Assembly (NCBI RefSeq): GCF_009900715.1
Contig: NZ_JAAAJC010000003.1
Location: 186,001-250,000 of the forward strand
Length of the DNA stretch: 64,000 bases
DNA from: Halococcus salsus
GTDB lineage: Archaea; Halobacteriota; Halobacteria; Halobacteriales; Halococcaceae
Direction of reading: 5' to 3'
Shown: positions 11,455 to 20,479 of the stretch, in pieces
How the letters are laid out: the number at the start of each line of letters is the position of its first letter
How positions within the stretch are numbered: the stretch's first letter is position 1
The notes under the pieces: model-generated
Database searches by the model: none
Told to the model about the DNA's origin: nothing
Seen by the model: the letters and a program-made list of their open reading frames with translations, nothing else
Position numbers and translations under genes: made by a program

Positions 11455-12555
11455 ATGAGCACCGACACACCCGACATCGACGCCTCGGCGCGCGAGCGGC
11501 TCATCGACCTCGCCGCCGAGTTCTACGACCAGTTCGCCGCGGGGGAGGTCCCCGAGATGCGCCTCCCGACGCGGACGAAATCCAACATCGAGTACGACGA
11601 GGACTCGAACGTCTGGGTCTACGGCGACCGCGAGAGCACGCGAAGCGCGAACTCCGTTCGTGGCGCGCGCAAGCTCCTCAAGGCCATCTACACCATCGAC
11701 TTCCTCGCCGAACAGCTCGACGAGGACCGCTCGTCCACCCTGCGTGAACTCTACTACCTCTCCGAGAGCTGGGGCGAGAAGGAGGCTCAGTTCTCCGACC
11801 AGGACGAGTCGAACCAGCTGATCGAGGATCTGGAGATCGTGTCCCACGTCACCCGTGAGGACTTCCACATGCGCCCGGAGGAGTCCGGCGCGAAGCTCAT
11901 GGGACCCCTCAGAATCCGCGAGCAGACCAACCGCGGCGACCGCGAGATCCACTGCCAGGACGACGTGGGCCAGGGCGGCTATCAGATCCCGAACAACCCG
12001 GACACCATCGAATTCCTCGACCACGACATCGACTTCGTCCTCTGCGTCGAGACCGGCGGGATGCGCGACCGCCTCGTCGAGAACGGCTTCGACGAGGACT
12101 TCAGTACCCTCGTGGTCCACCTCGGCGGCCAGCCCGCGCGTGCGACCCGGCGGATCATCAAACGCCTCCACGACGAACTCGATCTCCCAGTAGTCGTCTT
12201 CACTGACGGCGACCCCTGGTCCTATCGGATCTACGGGTCGGTGGCCTACGGCTCCATCAAGTCCGCTCACCTCTCCGAGTACCTCGCCACACCCGAGGCG
12301 CGCTTCATCGGTATCCAGCCCGCGGACATCGTGGAGTACGATTTACCTACTGACCCCCTCAGCGACTCGGACATCAACGCGCTCGAAAGCGAACTCACCG
12401 ACCCGCGATTCCAGACCGACTACTGGCGCGAACAGATCGAACTCCAGCTCGACATCGGGAAGAAAGCCGAACAGCAGTCGCTCGCGGCCCGCGGTCTGGA
12501 CTTCGTCACGGACACCTACCTCCCCGAACGGCTGACCGCGATGGGCGTGTTGTAG
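11455..12555 (+). CDS. top6A: DNA topoisomerase VI subunit A
   Basis: Protein of 366 residues, the DNA-cutting subunit related to Spo11. The catalytic tyrosine lies in [13 protein letters not shown] (Tyr100/Tyr101). The Toprim domain has [17 protein letters not shown] with the metal-binding aspartates, and a preceding glutamate-containing strand, LCVETGG. Length is normal for the family. It directly follows top6B on the same strand, the usual archaeal operon order, so both subunits should be made together. Confidence 0.97.
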   Translation: MSTDTPDIDASARERLIDLAAEFYDQFAAGEVPEMRLPTRTKSNIEYDEDSNVWVYGDRESTRSANSVRGARKLLKAIYTIDFLAEQLDEDRSSTLRELYYLSESWGEKEAQFSDQDESNQLIEDLEIVSHVTREDFHMRPEESGAKLMGPLRIREQTNRGDREIHCQDDVGQGGYQIPNNPDTIEFLDHDIDFVLCVETGGMRDRLVENGFDEDFSTLVVHLGGQPARATRRIIKRLHDELDLPVVVFTDGDPWSYRIYGSVAYGSIKSAHLSEYLATPEARFIGIQPADIVEYDLPTDPLSDSDINALESELTDPRFQTDYWREQIELQLDIGKKAEQQSLAARGLDFVTDTYLPERLTAMGVL

Positions 12556-12596
12556 CTCGTCCTCGATTTCGCGGGCCGAAGCTGACGCGGCCGCAG

Positions 12597-12603
12597 GTTT
12601 ATC
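12597..12603 (+). promoter_or_regulatory. TATA-like box for the DUF433/DUF5615 pair
   Basis: GTTTATC lies about 27 bases before the ATG at 12627, only some 40 bases after the top6A stop codon, so the toxin-antitoxin pair probably has its own promoter. Confidence 0.45.
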
Positions 12604-12626
12604 CCGGATGGCGGGCAAGACCATCC

Positions 12627-12905
12627 ATGACGGGGATCGTGAAGACGGACGACGTGCTCGGCGGGAACGCGCGCCTCGACGGCCGTCGGATCGCGGTGGT
12701 CGACGTTGCCGAGCGAGTTCTGGACCACAACCACGCTCCCGAGTACGTCGCCGACCAGCTCGATATCGAGATTTCGGCGGTCTACGCCGCGCTCGCGTAC
12801 TACTACGACAACATCGAGGAGATGAACGCCGCTCGCGAACGGCGTCGAGAACTCGATGCGGTCCTGAAAACCCGTTCGAAGGCACCGGAAGCCGTCGAAC
12901 ACTGA
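12627..12905 (+). CDS. DUF433 antitoxin-like protein
   Basis: Protein of 92 residues. DUF433 proteins are small helix-turn-helix proteins that usually pair with PIN-like DUF5615 proteins and act as antitoxin and autorepressor. The typical core is visible: RLDGRRIAVVDVAERVLDH, then APEYVADQLDIEISAVYAALAYYYDNIEEM. The C-terminal tail is basic and probably the toxin-neutralising part. It precedes the DUF5615 gene by three bases, so the two are translated together. Confidence 0.82.
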   Translation: MTGIVKTDDVLGGNARLDGRRIAVVDVAERVLDHNHAPEYVADQLDIEISAVYAALAYYYDNIEEMNAARERRRELDAVLKTRSKAPEAVEH

Positions 12906-12908
12906 GGG

Positions 12909-13250
12909 ATGCCTCGGCTTTCGTTCCGCGCCGACGAACACGTCGACAGGGCGTTTATCACGGCACTCAGAGCCGAAGGCTACGATGTTTCGACGGTAGA
13001 AGCGGACTACGAACGGGGATTGAGTGACGAGGACCACCTCGCCGAATGTCGGGCGAACGGGCGGGTCGTGCTCACGAACGACGACGATTTCACGAGATTA
13101 GGGCTTGATGTGGAACACGCCGGCATCGTCCGCTACAGTGACCAGGGCCTCTCGCCGGGTGCGTTCGTGCGGGGGATCAGACGTATCGACACACATCTCT
13201 CCGCCGACGAAATGAGCGATCACGTCGAGTGGTTGGAGCAGTGGCTCTGA
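12909..13250 (+). CDS. DUF5615 PIN-like toxin
   Basis: Protein of 113 residues. DUF5615 is a compact branch of the PIN-domain ribonuclease superfamily. Acidic residues expected for metal binding are seen in FRADEHVDRAF (Asp/Glu/His near residue 8-10), AEADYERGLSDEDHL and LTNDDDFTRLG. As part of a type II toxin-antitoxin pair it is predicted to cleave RNA unless bound by the upstream DUF433 protein. The active-site residues appear intact, so the toxin is probably functional. Nuclease activity has been inferred, not shown, for this subgroup. Confidence 0.8.
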   Translation: MPRLSFRADEHVDRAFITALRAEGYDVSTVEADYERGLSDEDHLAECRANGRVVLTNDDDFTRLGLDVEHAGIVRYSDQGLSPGAFVRGIRRIDTHLSADEMSDHVEWLEQWL

Positions 13251-13699
13251 GGGCGACCGCAGAGACCCAACCGTGTTTCCCACAAGAGGGTCAGCATTCA
13301 CCCCTACTTTTCCTCCTCGGGTTAGCTCGTTGTGGCTCACGGGTCGCTCCGCTCCCCGTTTGCATTGAGGTTCTCACTTCACCCGAACCTTGCGCCGCTC
13401 GTTCGCGGAACAACCACTAACCTTCCGCACAGCACCGCTTCCGCGACCGCCACACGCCTCCCCAGCCGATTCGCTTCGCTCGGACTCCGTCCTCGCTCGC
13501 TCATCCACCGTCGGAGCTTCGCTCTGACGAGCCTGCACTCGCGTTGCTCGCACAGACCTCGCACGGTGTCAGGGGTCGGCGCTCACCGTCGTTCGCACCG
13601 ACGCGAGTGCGCGCCACGGTGATTGGTCGGGAGCACGGGGAGGTATCCGCGCCATCGACAGTCGCGGGGTTGAAGACGGTCGCTCGCTCACTGCGGGGT
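13251..13699 (+). repeat. Modular intergenic element, copy E (3' of toxin gene)
   Basis: No convincing gene in 449 bases. It carries CCTACTTTTCCTCCTCGGGTTAG (13312 onward, shortened here), like copy C, a GAGGTTCTCACTTCACCCGAA block near 13369, then CCGCACAGCACCGC (13425-13438), CACGCCTCCCCAGCCGA (13453-13469) and, near the end, a hairpin GTCGG...CCGAC around CTCACCGTCGTTCG (about 13574-13602). The last three blocks recur in the same order in copy F (23654-24015). Confidence 0.65.
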
Positions 13700-15223
13700 A
13701 TGTCGAGGTCAGACCTCGCGGGGCGGGTCACGGACGTGCTCACCGTCGACGTCGATGAGTTCAACGCCCGCGCCGAGGAGGAGGCCGCGGTCGTCAAACG
13801 CGAACTCGATGCGGGCACGTTCGACAACCCACAGGCGATGATCGGGCTGGAGTACGAGTTCTACGGGGTGAATCGCGGGACGAGCGCGCTGGCGCGGGTC
13901 CCGCGCCGACTCCTCGAGTACATCGGCTTCGAGAAGGAACTCGGGCTCCACAACGCCGAGATGTGTACCAGCCCGCAGCCGCTCAACGGCTACGGGCTCC
14001 AGGCCCAGGAGGCGGAAGTCAACGCCCGCCTGCGGACCGCGCTCGACGCCGTGGCGAGTTCCGACCTCCGGCTGGTGAGCGACGGGATGTGGACCATCCC
14101 CCCGGAGGGAGAACCCGCGAACGAATACCTCACCAGCAGCGTCGCCGACGACGGGATCCGGATCGCCTCGAACATGAGCGAGTCCGTGCGCTATCACGCG
14201 ATGGCGAACACCGAGGGGGCGGATTCGGCTGGGATGCGCCTCGACGCACCCCACGTCTCGCTCTCGGCCGACACCGTGATGCCCGAGAGCCTGATCACCT
14301 CGATCCAGCCCCACTATCAGGTCTCCCACGCCGCCGACCTCCCCGAGTACTTCGCCTACGCGCTCCGGGTCGCGGGCCCGCTGCTCGCGCTCGGCGTCAA
14401 CTCGCCGTTCTTCCCGCCGGACCTCTACGACGACACCCCCGCAGAGCGCATCCTGGACGACGGCTGGATGAGCAATCGGGTCCACGTCTTCGAGGCCGTC
14501 CTCAACCCCGATGGCGGCACCGGGAAGGTCCGCTTCCCCCACGACCTCGATTCGGCCGAGCAGGCCGCCGAGCGGATCGCGAACGACGACACCGTGGTCT
14601 CGATGCCGGTCGAGGAGACCAACCGGTTCGACGACGCGTTCTCGACCTTCCGGGTGAAGCACGGCACCTACTGGCGGTGGGTGCGCCCCGTCTTCGACGG
14701 CGCGACCGAGTCGGCGGCGAACGCTCGGATCGAGTTCCGGCCGATCGCGGGCCAGCCGACGGTCAGGGACGCCATCGCGTTCCAGGCCGCCTTCGCGGGC
14801 CTCCTCGAAAGCCTCACCCGACGGGAACACCCCGTCGCGAGCCTCGACTGGCAAGACGCCCACGAGAACTTCTACGAGGCGGTCTATCACGGGCTCGACG
14901 CCGACCTCGTCTGGATCACCAACGACGGTCGCGAGACCCGGGACTACGAGGAGATCTTCTCGGACCTCTTCGCTCACGCGAAGGACGGCCTCGAATCCCG
15001 CGGGCTCTCCGAGAACGAGACGGCGAAGTACCTCTGGCCGCTCCGCCAGCGCGCCCGCCACCGGGTGACCCCGGCGGACTGGAAACGAAACGAGGTCAGA
15101 ACCCGCCTCGACGACGGCGAGGGGTTCGCGGACGCCGTCCACGGGATGCAGCGCGCGTACATCCAGCGCCAGTCCGAGACCCTGATCGGCGACCACAGCT
15201 TCGCCGACTGGATCGCCGACTGA
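13700..15223 (+). CDS. Glutamate-cysteine ligase-like (GCS2/YbdK-type) protein
   Basis: Protein of 507 residues starting MSRSDLAGRVTDV. The stretch MIGLEYEFYGVNRGTSALA (residues ~47-65) matches the N-terminal acidic strand of carboxylate-amine ligases of the glutamate-cysteine ligase superfamily. Later SPFFPPDLYDDTP, FRVKHGTYWRWVRP and ARIEFRPIAGQPTVRDA fit the ATP/metal-binding core. Haloarchaea use gamma-glutamylcysteine as their main thiol, so a role in thiol synthesis is possible. This protein is, however, longer than the characterised haloarchaeal gamma-glutamylcysteine synthetase, and the amine substrate is unknown. The start was placed at the ATG after the repeat element. Confidence 0.65.
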   Translation: MSRSDLAGRVTDVLTVDVDEFNARAEEEAAVVKRELDAGTFDNPQAMIGLEYEFYGVNRGTSALARVPRRLLEYIGFEKELGLHNAEMCTSPQPLNGYGLQAQEAEVNARLRTALDAVASSDLRLVSDGMWTIPPEGEPANEYLTSSVADDGIRIASNMSESVRYHAMANTEGADSAGMRLDAPHVSLSADTVMPESLITSIQPHYQVSHAADLPEYFAYALRVAGPLLALGVNSPFFPPDLYDDTPAERILDDGWMSNRVHVFEAVLNPDGGTGKVRFPHDLDSAEQAAERIANDDTVVSMPVEETNRFDDAFSTFRVKHGTYWRWVRPVFDGATESAANARIEFRPIAGQPTVRDAIAFQAAFAGLLESLTRREHPVASLDWQDAHENFYEAVYHGLDADLVWITNDGRETRDYEEIFSDLFAHAKDGLESRGLSENETAKYLWPLRQRARHRVTPADWKRNEVRTRLDDGEGFADAVHGMQRAYIQRQSETLIGDHSFADWIAD

Positions 15224-15589
15224 GTGACGACCGGCCGCCCGCGGCGGTCTGCGGTGCGGTCGCGGCGCGGTGGCCGTCGCGGCCAGCGGAGTGGTGTTGT
15301 TCCTGGTGTCTCGGCGAGCGTCAGCGAGCCGAGGCTCAGGAGAGCGGTGCTCTCCTGGTGGATGAAGGGCGAGCCGCGCGAGCGAGGCCGGAGGCCGAGC
15401 GAGGAGCGAACGGAGTGAGCGCACGGCGAGGGCTTCGGCGGTGCGGTTGCGGGAGCGGTGCTGTGCGGGGTCGTTAGTGATCGTACCGCGAGTGAGCCGA
15501 AGGCGAACGAGCGGCAGTTTTTAGTCCAGGTTTTTGCGACGAGTGGTTAGCGAGCGCAGCGAGCTAACCCGAGGAGGAAAAAAGTGGTC
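15224..15589 (-). repeat. Modular intergenic element, copy C (3' of korB)
   Basis: Lies between converging genes and reads in the korB direction. On the minus strand: T-run (complement of 15578-15583), hairpin closed by GGTTAGC/GCTAACC (15545-15569), a 30-base block around CCTGGACTAAAAACTG (complement of 15509-15538) that is identical to copy D at 19001-19030, CGCGGTACGATC, GCACCGCCGAAGCCCTCG, and the CGCCCTTCATCCACCAGGA block (complement of 15353-15372). An AACACC-containing tail and ACCGC-like pentamers run up to the ligase stop. No gene is seen. Confidence 0.8.
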
Positions 15590-16453
15590 TCAGTAGAACT
15601 CGCGAACGAGGTCCGTCGCGTCCTCGGGTGCGCCGTCGGGGATGTCGGCCATGTTGGCGTCGAGGTCGTGGCGCTCGTTGTAGGGCACCGAGTCCTCGTC
15701 CTGGTAGAGCACGCCCATGTACTCGGTGTCGTCGTCGGCGATCTTCTCGAGAGCCGCGTCCCTGTCGTTCGAGTCGTGGTCGGTCTCGTCGAGGTCGACG
15801 ATCGAGTCCCGGAAGTAGTCGTAGGTGTCGACGTCGTTGAACGTCACGCACGGGCTGTAGACGTTGACGTAGCCGAAGCCGTCGTGTTCGATCGCCTGCT
15901 GGACGAGCTCGGCGTGGCGCTGGGCGTCCGAGGAGAACGACTGGGCGATGAAGCTCCCGCCGGCGGCCATCGCGAGCGCCTTCGGGTTGACCGGCTCCTG
16001 TTTCGGCCCGTCGGGCGAGGTCGCCGTCTCGAAGTCCTCGCGGCTGGTCGGCGAGAACTGGCCCTTCGTGAGGCCGTAGATCCGGTTGTCCATCACGACG
16101 TAGGTCATGTCCATGTTGCGGCGGACCGCGTGGACGAAGTGGCCCGCGCCGATGGAGTAGCCGTCGCCGTCGCCACCCGAGACCATGACTTCGAGGTCGG
16201 GGTTGGCGCTCTTGACGCCGATGCCCACGGGCAGAGCGCGGCCGTGGACGCCGTGGAGCGCGTAGCTGTGCATGTACGTCCCGATCTTGCCCGAGCAGCC
16301 GATACCGGCGACCACGAAGGTGTTGTCGGGGTCGTTGCCGGTGTTCGCGAGGGCTTTCATCATGCCGTTCATCGTCCCGAAGTCGCCGCATCCGGGACAC
16401 CACGTCGGCTGCTTGTCGGACTTGAAATCCGTGAATCTGACGTCTGAGCTCAT
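15590..16453 (-). CDS. korB: 2-oxoacid:ferredoxin oxidoreductase beta subunit (probably 2-oxoglutarate type)
   Basis: Protein of 287 residues. It carries the thiamine diphosphate site: WCPGCGDFGTMNGMMKAL near the N-terminus with cysteines for an iron-sulfur cluster, GIGCSGKIGTYMHSY, and the TPP motif SGGDGDGYSIGAGHF...DNRIYGLTKGQ. With KorA it decarboxylates a 2-oxoacid, makes the acyl-CoA and reduces ferredoxin. The size (287 with a 588-residue alpha subunit) fits the haloarchaeal 2-oxoglutarate enzyme better than the larger pyruvate enzyme. Its ATG overlaps the korA stop by four bases. Confidence 0.9.
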   Translation of the reverse strand: MSSDVRFTDFKSDKQPTWCPGCGDFGTMNGMMKALANTGNDPDNTFVVAGIGCSGKIGTYMHSYALHGVHGRALPVGIGVKSANPDLEVMVSGGDGDGYSIGAGHFVHAVRRNMDMTYVVMDNRIYGLTKGQFSPTSREDFETATSPDGPKQEPVNPKALAMAAGGSFIAQSFSSDAQRHAELVQQAIEHDGFGYVNVYSPCVTFNDVDTYDYFRDSIVDLDETDHDSNDRDAALEKIADDDTEYMGVLYQDEDSVPYNERHDLDANMADIPDGAPEDATDLVREFY

Positions 16454-18216
16454 GTGGGGACCTCCTGTGGCGTGTCGAGTTCCTCGGTGATCCGCTCGGC
16501 GAGTTCGTCGGCCTTGAACTGCACGCCGTTGTACTTGTTGACGCGGTTGACGCGGGTAAGGGTGTCGTGTTCGAGTACGTCCGCGAACTGGCCGGTCGCG
16601 TTACACTCGACCACGATGACCTCCTCCGCCTCCTCGAACGCCTCGGAGAGGTCGGGTCGCGGGAAGAGGTAGGGCACCGAGAGGAACCGGACGGAGACGT
16701 CGGCCTCTTCGAGGAACCCGATCGCCTCGCGCATCGCCCCCTCGTTCGAGCCCCACGAGACCACGAGGGTGTCGGCGTCGGGGTCGCCGAACTCGCGGTA
16801 GTCCCACTCCTCCTCCTCCTGAGCGGTCTGAACCTTCTGGTTTCGTTTGTCGACCTGCTCGATACGGACGTCGGTGTCCTCGGTTCGCCGACCGAGCTCG
16901 TCGTGTTCGAGCCCGGTGGTCATGTGCGCGCCGCCCGAGGTCCCGGGGAGGGTGCGGGGGCTGACGCCGTCGGCGGCCGGGAAGTGTGGCTGGAACTGGT
17001 CCTTGTCGTTGAGCCACGTGTCGATGTCGTTCTCGTCGACGAGTTTCCCGCGGTCGACCTCGACCGCGTCCATGTCGAACTCCTCGGGCTCGTAGGTCTG
17101 TTCGGTGACCGAGAGCGCCAGGTCCGCGACTAGGTATACCGGCGTCTGGTACTTCTCCGCGAGGTTGAACGCCTCGACGGTCTTGTGGAAACACTCGGCG
17201 ACCGTGGTGGCCGCGACCACGAATCGGGGGATCTCGCCGTGCCCCCCGTAGAGCAGCATGTCGAGGTCGCCCTGTTCCTGTTTGGTCGGCATCCCGGTCG
17301 AGGGCCCCGAGCGCATCACGTCACAGATCACGAGCGGGGTCTCGCTGGTCGCGACGAGTCCGAAGGTCTCGGTCATCAGGTCGATCCCCGGACCCGACGT
17401 GGCGGTCATCGAGCGCGCGCCGGCCCGTGCCGCGCCGAGCGCCATGTTGATCGCCGAGAGTTCGTCCTCGGCCTGCATCACGTGGCCGCCGTAGCGTTCG
17501 ATCCGGCCCTTCAGGTACTCCATCACGTCCGTCGCGGGCGTGATGGGATAGCCCGAGTAGAACCGGCAACCGGCGGCGATCGCCCCCATGCCGATGGCCT
17601 CGTCGCCGTTCAAGAGGACGTAGTCGCTGTCGGTGGTCTCGACGTCGTAGCCGAAGTCGTCGCGGTCGTACTCGTCCTGGACGTGTTCCTCGCCGAGCCG
17701 GGCGGCCTTCTTGTTGTTCTCGACGATCGACTGGCCCTTGTTGCCGAAGCGTTTCTCGAGCGCCTCGTCGAGGTTCTCGATCGGGAAGTTCGCCACTTCG
17801 CACGCGGTCCCGAGTGCCACGATGTTCTGCATGATCGCGCCACCGGCGTCCTCGGCGAGCGATTTCAGCGGGACGGGGAGCCCGATCATCCCCTCGGGGG
17901 CCTCGAAGTCCTCCATCATCGTCCGCTCGCCGTCGTAGATGATGACCGAGCCCTCGTGGAGTTCGTCCATGTTCTCCTCGACCGTGCGTTGGGTCAACGC
18001 GATCAGGATGTCGAGCCGGTCGACGACGCTCTCGACCTTCTCGGTCGAACTCCGGACCTTGTAGGCCGTATAGCCGCCGCGGATGCGCGAGGCGAAGTCC
18101 TTCGAGGTGAAGACGTGTCGGCCCGCGCGCGAGAGCGCTTGAGCGAAGATCTTGCCGGTGGAGTTTATCCCGTCGCCGGCTTCCCCGCCGATGGCCCAGT
18201 TCAGATCGTCTGGCAT
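16450..18216 (-). CDS. korA: 2-oxoacid:ferredoxin oxidoreductase alpha subunit (fused gamma-alpha)
   Basis: Protein of 588 residues starting MPDDLNWAIGGEAGDGINST. Residues 1-180 are the gamma domain (GGEAGDGINSTGKIFAQAL, RIRGGYTAYKVR). The rest is the alpha pyrimidine-binding domain, with GAIAAGCRFYSGYPITPATDVMEYL and TATSGPGIDLMTETFGL, then a C-terminal transketolase-like domain with VVECNATGQFADVLE. The gamma-alpha fusion is usual for archaeal two-subunit enzymes. It is the first gene of korA-korB and diverges from a flavin reductase gene 88 bases away. The methionine at 18216 is the family start; upstream codons cross into that gene. Confidence 0.92.
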   Translation of the reverse strand: MPDDLNWAIGGEAGDGINSTGKIFAQALSRAGRHVFTSKDFASRIRGGYTAYKVRSSTEKVESVVDRLDILIALTQRTVEENMDELHEGSVIIYDGERTMMEDFEAPEGMIGLPVPLKSLAEDAGGAIMQNIVALGTACEVANFPIENLDEALEKRFGNKGQSIVENNKKAARLGEEHVQDEYDRDDFGYDVETTDSDYVLLNGDEAIGMGAIAAGCRFYSGYPITPATDVMEYLKGRIERYGGHVMQAEDELSAINMALGAARAGARSMTATSGPGIDLMTETFGLVATSETPLVICDVMRSGPSTGMPTKQEQGDLDMLLYGGHGEIPRFVVAATTVAECFHKTVEAFNLAEKYQTPVYLVADLALSVTEQTYEPEEFDMDAVEVDRGKLVDENDIDTWLNDKDQFQPHFPAADGVSPRTLPGTSGGAHMTTGLEHDELGRRTEDTDVRIEQVDKRNQKVQTAQEEEEWDYREFGDPDADTLVVSWGSNEGAMREAIGFLEEADVSVRFLSVPYLFPRPDLSEAFEEAEEVIVVECNATGQFADVLEHDTLTRVNRVNKYNGVQFKADELAERITEELDTPQEVPT

Positions 18217-18304
18217 GTGCTTGAACCGCGTACGCCATCTGCGGAGGAAAAGGCTTCGGAACACTGACCGAAGTCCCTTTGGCCGAAACCCACCGAGGCG
18301 AGCT

Positions 18305-18946
18305 ATGGAACCAACACCGACCACCGTCGAGGGGGTTCGCGACGTCGGGCCGGATACCGTCGCGCTCGACCTCGTTACTCCAGGGGGATTCGACGCCCAC
18401 CCCGGCCAATTCGTCAAACTCACGCTCGATGTCGACGGCGAGCGCGAATCGCGCTTCTACACCCTCTCCTCGCCCGCGGTCGCCGAGACCTTCGAGGTCA
18501 CGGTCGGGATCGACCCCGACGGCGACCTCGGGCCCCGACTCGCGAGCCTCGAACCGGGCGACAGTATCGAGGTCGCGGGACCGTTCGGCAGCGCCCACTA
18601 CGAGGGTGAATCATCCATCGCCGTGCTCGCCGGCGGGCCGGGTGTGGGCCCCGCCGTCGGCGTCGCCGAGCGCGCGCTCCGCGACGGCGGCGCGGCGAGC
18701 GTCGTCTACCGCGACGACGACCCCGCCCATCGCGAGCGCCTCGACGCGCTCCGCGAGGCGGGCGCGTTCGTCACGGTGCTCGACCCCGAAACGGAGCTCA
18801 CCGACGCGGTCGAAGAGGCGCTCGAAACCACCCCCGACGCCCAGGCGTTCGTCTACGGCTTCGCCGACTTCCTCGACGACGCCACCGCGGCGCTCGCGGC
18901 CGCCGGCGGCGACCCCGACGACGCGAAGGTCGAGAACTTCGGGTAA
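18305..18946 (+). CDS. FAD-dependent oxidoreductase of the ferredoxin-NADP reductase superfamily
   Basis: Protein of 213 residues. FAD-binding motif RFYTLSS (residues ~50-56), a beta-barrel first half, and a Rossmann NAD(P)-binding second half with AGGPGVGPAVGVAERAL. It lacks a [2Fe-2S] domain and lacks the long insertions of plant-type reductases. It is therefore a minimal reductase passing electrons between a pyridine nucleotide and a flavo- or ferredoxin partner. It is divergent from korA/korB; a link with the ferredoxin reduced by that enzyme is an inference from position only. Confidence 0.82.
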   Translation: MEPTPTTVEGVRDVGPDTVALDLVTPGGFDAHPGQFVKLTLDVDGERESRFYTLSSPAVAETFEVTVGIDPDGDLGPRLASLEPGDSIEVAGPFGSAHYEGESSIAVLAGGPGVGPAVGVAERALRDGGAASVVYRDDDPAHRERLDALREAGAFVTVLDPETELTDAVEEALETTPDAQAFVYGFADFLDDATAALAAAGGDPDDAKVENFG

Positions 18947-19297
18947 CACACACCCACTTTTTTACTTCGTCGGGTTCGCGCTCCGCGCGAACCGCTCCTC
19001 GCAAAAACCTGGACTAAAAACTGCCGCTCACTCGCCTTCGGCTCGTTCACGGTGAACCGCGCTCACTTCGCTCGCGCGGACGCTACCATACCCCGCAACC
19101 ACACCGCCGAAGCCCTCGGCGCGCGCTCACTCCGTTCGCTCGCGCGCCTCGCCCTTCATCCGCCAGGCACCGCGACCGCACCGCCACCGCCCCGCGACCG
19201 CCGACCGCACCGCGGCGGCCACCGCACCGCCGCACCGCCGGCCGGCCCGAAGGTCCGAGATCGAGCGGAACGGTGGGTTGATGGTCGGGCCGGTGGT
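18947..19297 (+). repeat. Modular intergenic element, copy D (3' of flavin reductase gene)
   Basis: Modules in order: CACCCAC plus T-run (18953-18964), perfect 9-bp hairpin GGTTCGCGC-TCC-GCGCGAACC (18974-18994), a 30-base block at 19001-19030 identical to copy C, CACTCGCCTTCGGCTCGTTCA, an inserted second small inverted repeat (CCGCGCTCACTTCG...), GCACACCGCCGAAGCCCTCGG-like block, TCGCCCTTCATCCGCCAGG (19149-19167), and a long run of ACCGC/ACCGCC units to about 19240. No gene is seen. Confidence 0.8.
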
Positions 19298-19855
19298 ATG
19301 TCAGCCATGAACGTGCGCGACTGGCAGGACATTCTCTCCGACGTCACGACGTCGGGTGCGGACGCGGGCGGCTGGCGCGCGGTCGCGGGCAACCGGGCCT
19401 CCGGCATCGGCGAGGACATGTACCTCGGCCACCCCTCGGCGGGCGTCTACCAGCTCAAGACCTACGCCAAGAACCCCTTCGAGGTCCGCGGCGTCGGCAC
19501 CCGCGTGGCCCGCCGGATCGACGACGACCTCGACTCGCTCTTCCCGAAGAAGGACGCGGGCCGCTTCGGCGTCCAGTCCCCGATGACCGACGAGAACGAG
19601 GCGACCGAGGCCGCTCGCGACCTCGAGAGCGTGCTCGAAGCTCACTCCGACGCGCCGACGACCCCAGGAGATCTCTTCGAGGACGTGATGGGCGCGCTCG
19701 ACAGCCCCGCCTACGGCCCGATGGAACACGATTCCTACGGGCGACCCGACGGCCTCGACGACCTCTCGGGGGAGTTCGAAGAAGCCGAACGCCTCCTCAA
19801 CACCGAACTCGACGAGCTCGTGGACGCCGACGAGACCAACCGCGGCTTTCAGTAA
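19298..19855 (+). CDS. Conserved hypothetical haloarchaeal protein
   Basis: Protein of 185 residues (MSAMNVRDWQDIL; a second possible start is three codons later). I do not recognise the family. It is acidic and soluble, with a central segment GVYQLKTYAKNPFEVRGVGTRVARRIDDDLDSLFP (shown only in part) that looks like an alpha/beta core. The tail is helical and acidic, EFEEAERLLNTELDELVDADE. It is followed 19 bases later by an NTF2-like protein and a small membrane protein, perhaps as one transcript. No signal peptide or membrane segment. Confidence 0.6.
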   Translation: MSAMNVRDWQDILSDVTTSGADAGGWRAVAGNRASGIGEDMYLGHPSAGVYQLKTYAKNPFEVRGVGTRVARRIDDDLDSLFPKKDAGRFGVQSPMTDENEATEAARDLESVLEAHSDAPTTPGDLFEDVMGALDSPAYGPMEHDSYGRPDGLDDLSGEFEEAERLLNTELDELVDADETNRGFQ

Positions 19856-19874
19856 CCCCACCGAAACCCGCCCA

Positions 19875-20267
19875 ATGACCGCCGAATCCACTATCGAAGC
19901 CTACTACGATACCCTCCGCACTGGCGACCCGCTCCCGCCCTTCTTCGACCTCGACGAGTCGACCGTCAAGTTCGGCATCGGCGAACGGCTCGTGGGCGAG
20001 GAGATCGAGGAGGGACTCCGCGAACAGACCCGTACGACCCGCGAGTGGACCGTCGAGAGCCACGCGCTCCGCGTCACCGAACGCGACGACACCGCGTGGT
20101 TCTCGGACCAAGTCCGAATGGCGTGGATCGACGACGAGGACGAGCGTCACGACCACGAGACGCGCTGGAGCGGCACGCTCGTACGTCGCGGCCCGGACGA
20201 AGCGGAGGGGATCGACGCCGACTGGCGCTTCGTCGGGATGCACGTCAGCGTGCCCGGTGAAGCCTGA
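19875..20267 (+). CDS. SnoaL/NTF2-like fold protein
   Basis: Protein of 130 residues: ESTIEAYYDTLRTGDPLPPFF at the start, then beta strands with DTAWFSDQVRMAWID, RWSGTLVRRG and DWRFVGMHVSVPGEA at the end. This is the pattern of SnoaL_3/nuclear-transport-factor-2-like proteins. Such proteins bind small ligands in a cone-shaped pocket; the ligand cannot be told. The stop overlaps the start of the next gene (bases 20265-20269), indicating translational coupling. Confidence 0.7.
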   Translation: MTAESTIEAYYDTLRTGDPLPPFFDLDESTVKFGIGERLVGEEIEEGLREQTRTTREWTVESHALRVTERDDTAWFSDQVRMAWIDDEDERHDHETRWSGTLVRRGPDEAEGIDADWRFVGMHVSVPGEA

Positions 20268-20479
20268 TGGTCGGGCCCGTCTCCCGCGAGGAGCGCCTCA
20301 GCGTCTCCCGGCGGCTCAAGATCGGGTTCGTGCTCCTCGTCGGGGCCTCGGCCGGCCTCATCACGTTTCAGGGCGAGCCGACGCTCCCCGTGGTCGCGGT
20401 CGCGGTGCTGTTCGGGCTGGTCGTCGGAGCACTCCTCGTCGTGTTCGCCTTCCCGAAGGGGTTCGCCTTCCGGGATTAG
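20267..20479 (+). CDS. Small two-helix membrane protein
   Basis: Protein of 70 residues with a basic N-terminus (SREERLSVSRRLKIG) and two predicted membrane helices, about residues 19-36 (GFVLLVGASAGLITF) and 42-63 (VVAVAVLFGLVVGALLVVFAF). No known family recognised. It overlaps the NTF2-like gene upstream and its last four bases overlap the 3' end of the converging metalloprotease-like gene. Confidence 0.6.
   Translation: MVGPVSREERLSVSRRLKIGFVLLVGASAGLITFQGEPTLPVVAVAVLFGLVVGALLVVFAFPKGFAFRD

Noticed and set aside
13332-13622. Short plus-strand frames inside element E
   Set aside because: Arg/Ser-rich translation produced by the repeat modules; not conserved between E and F as protein.
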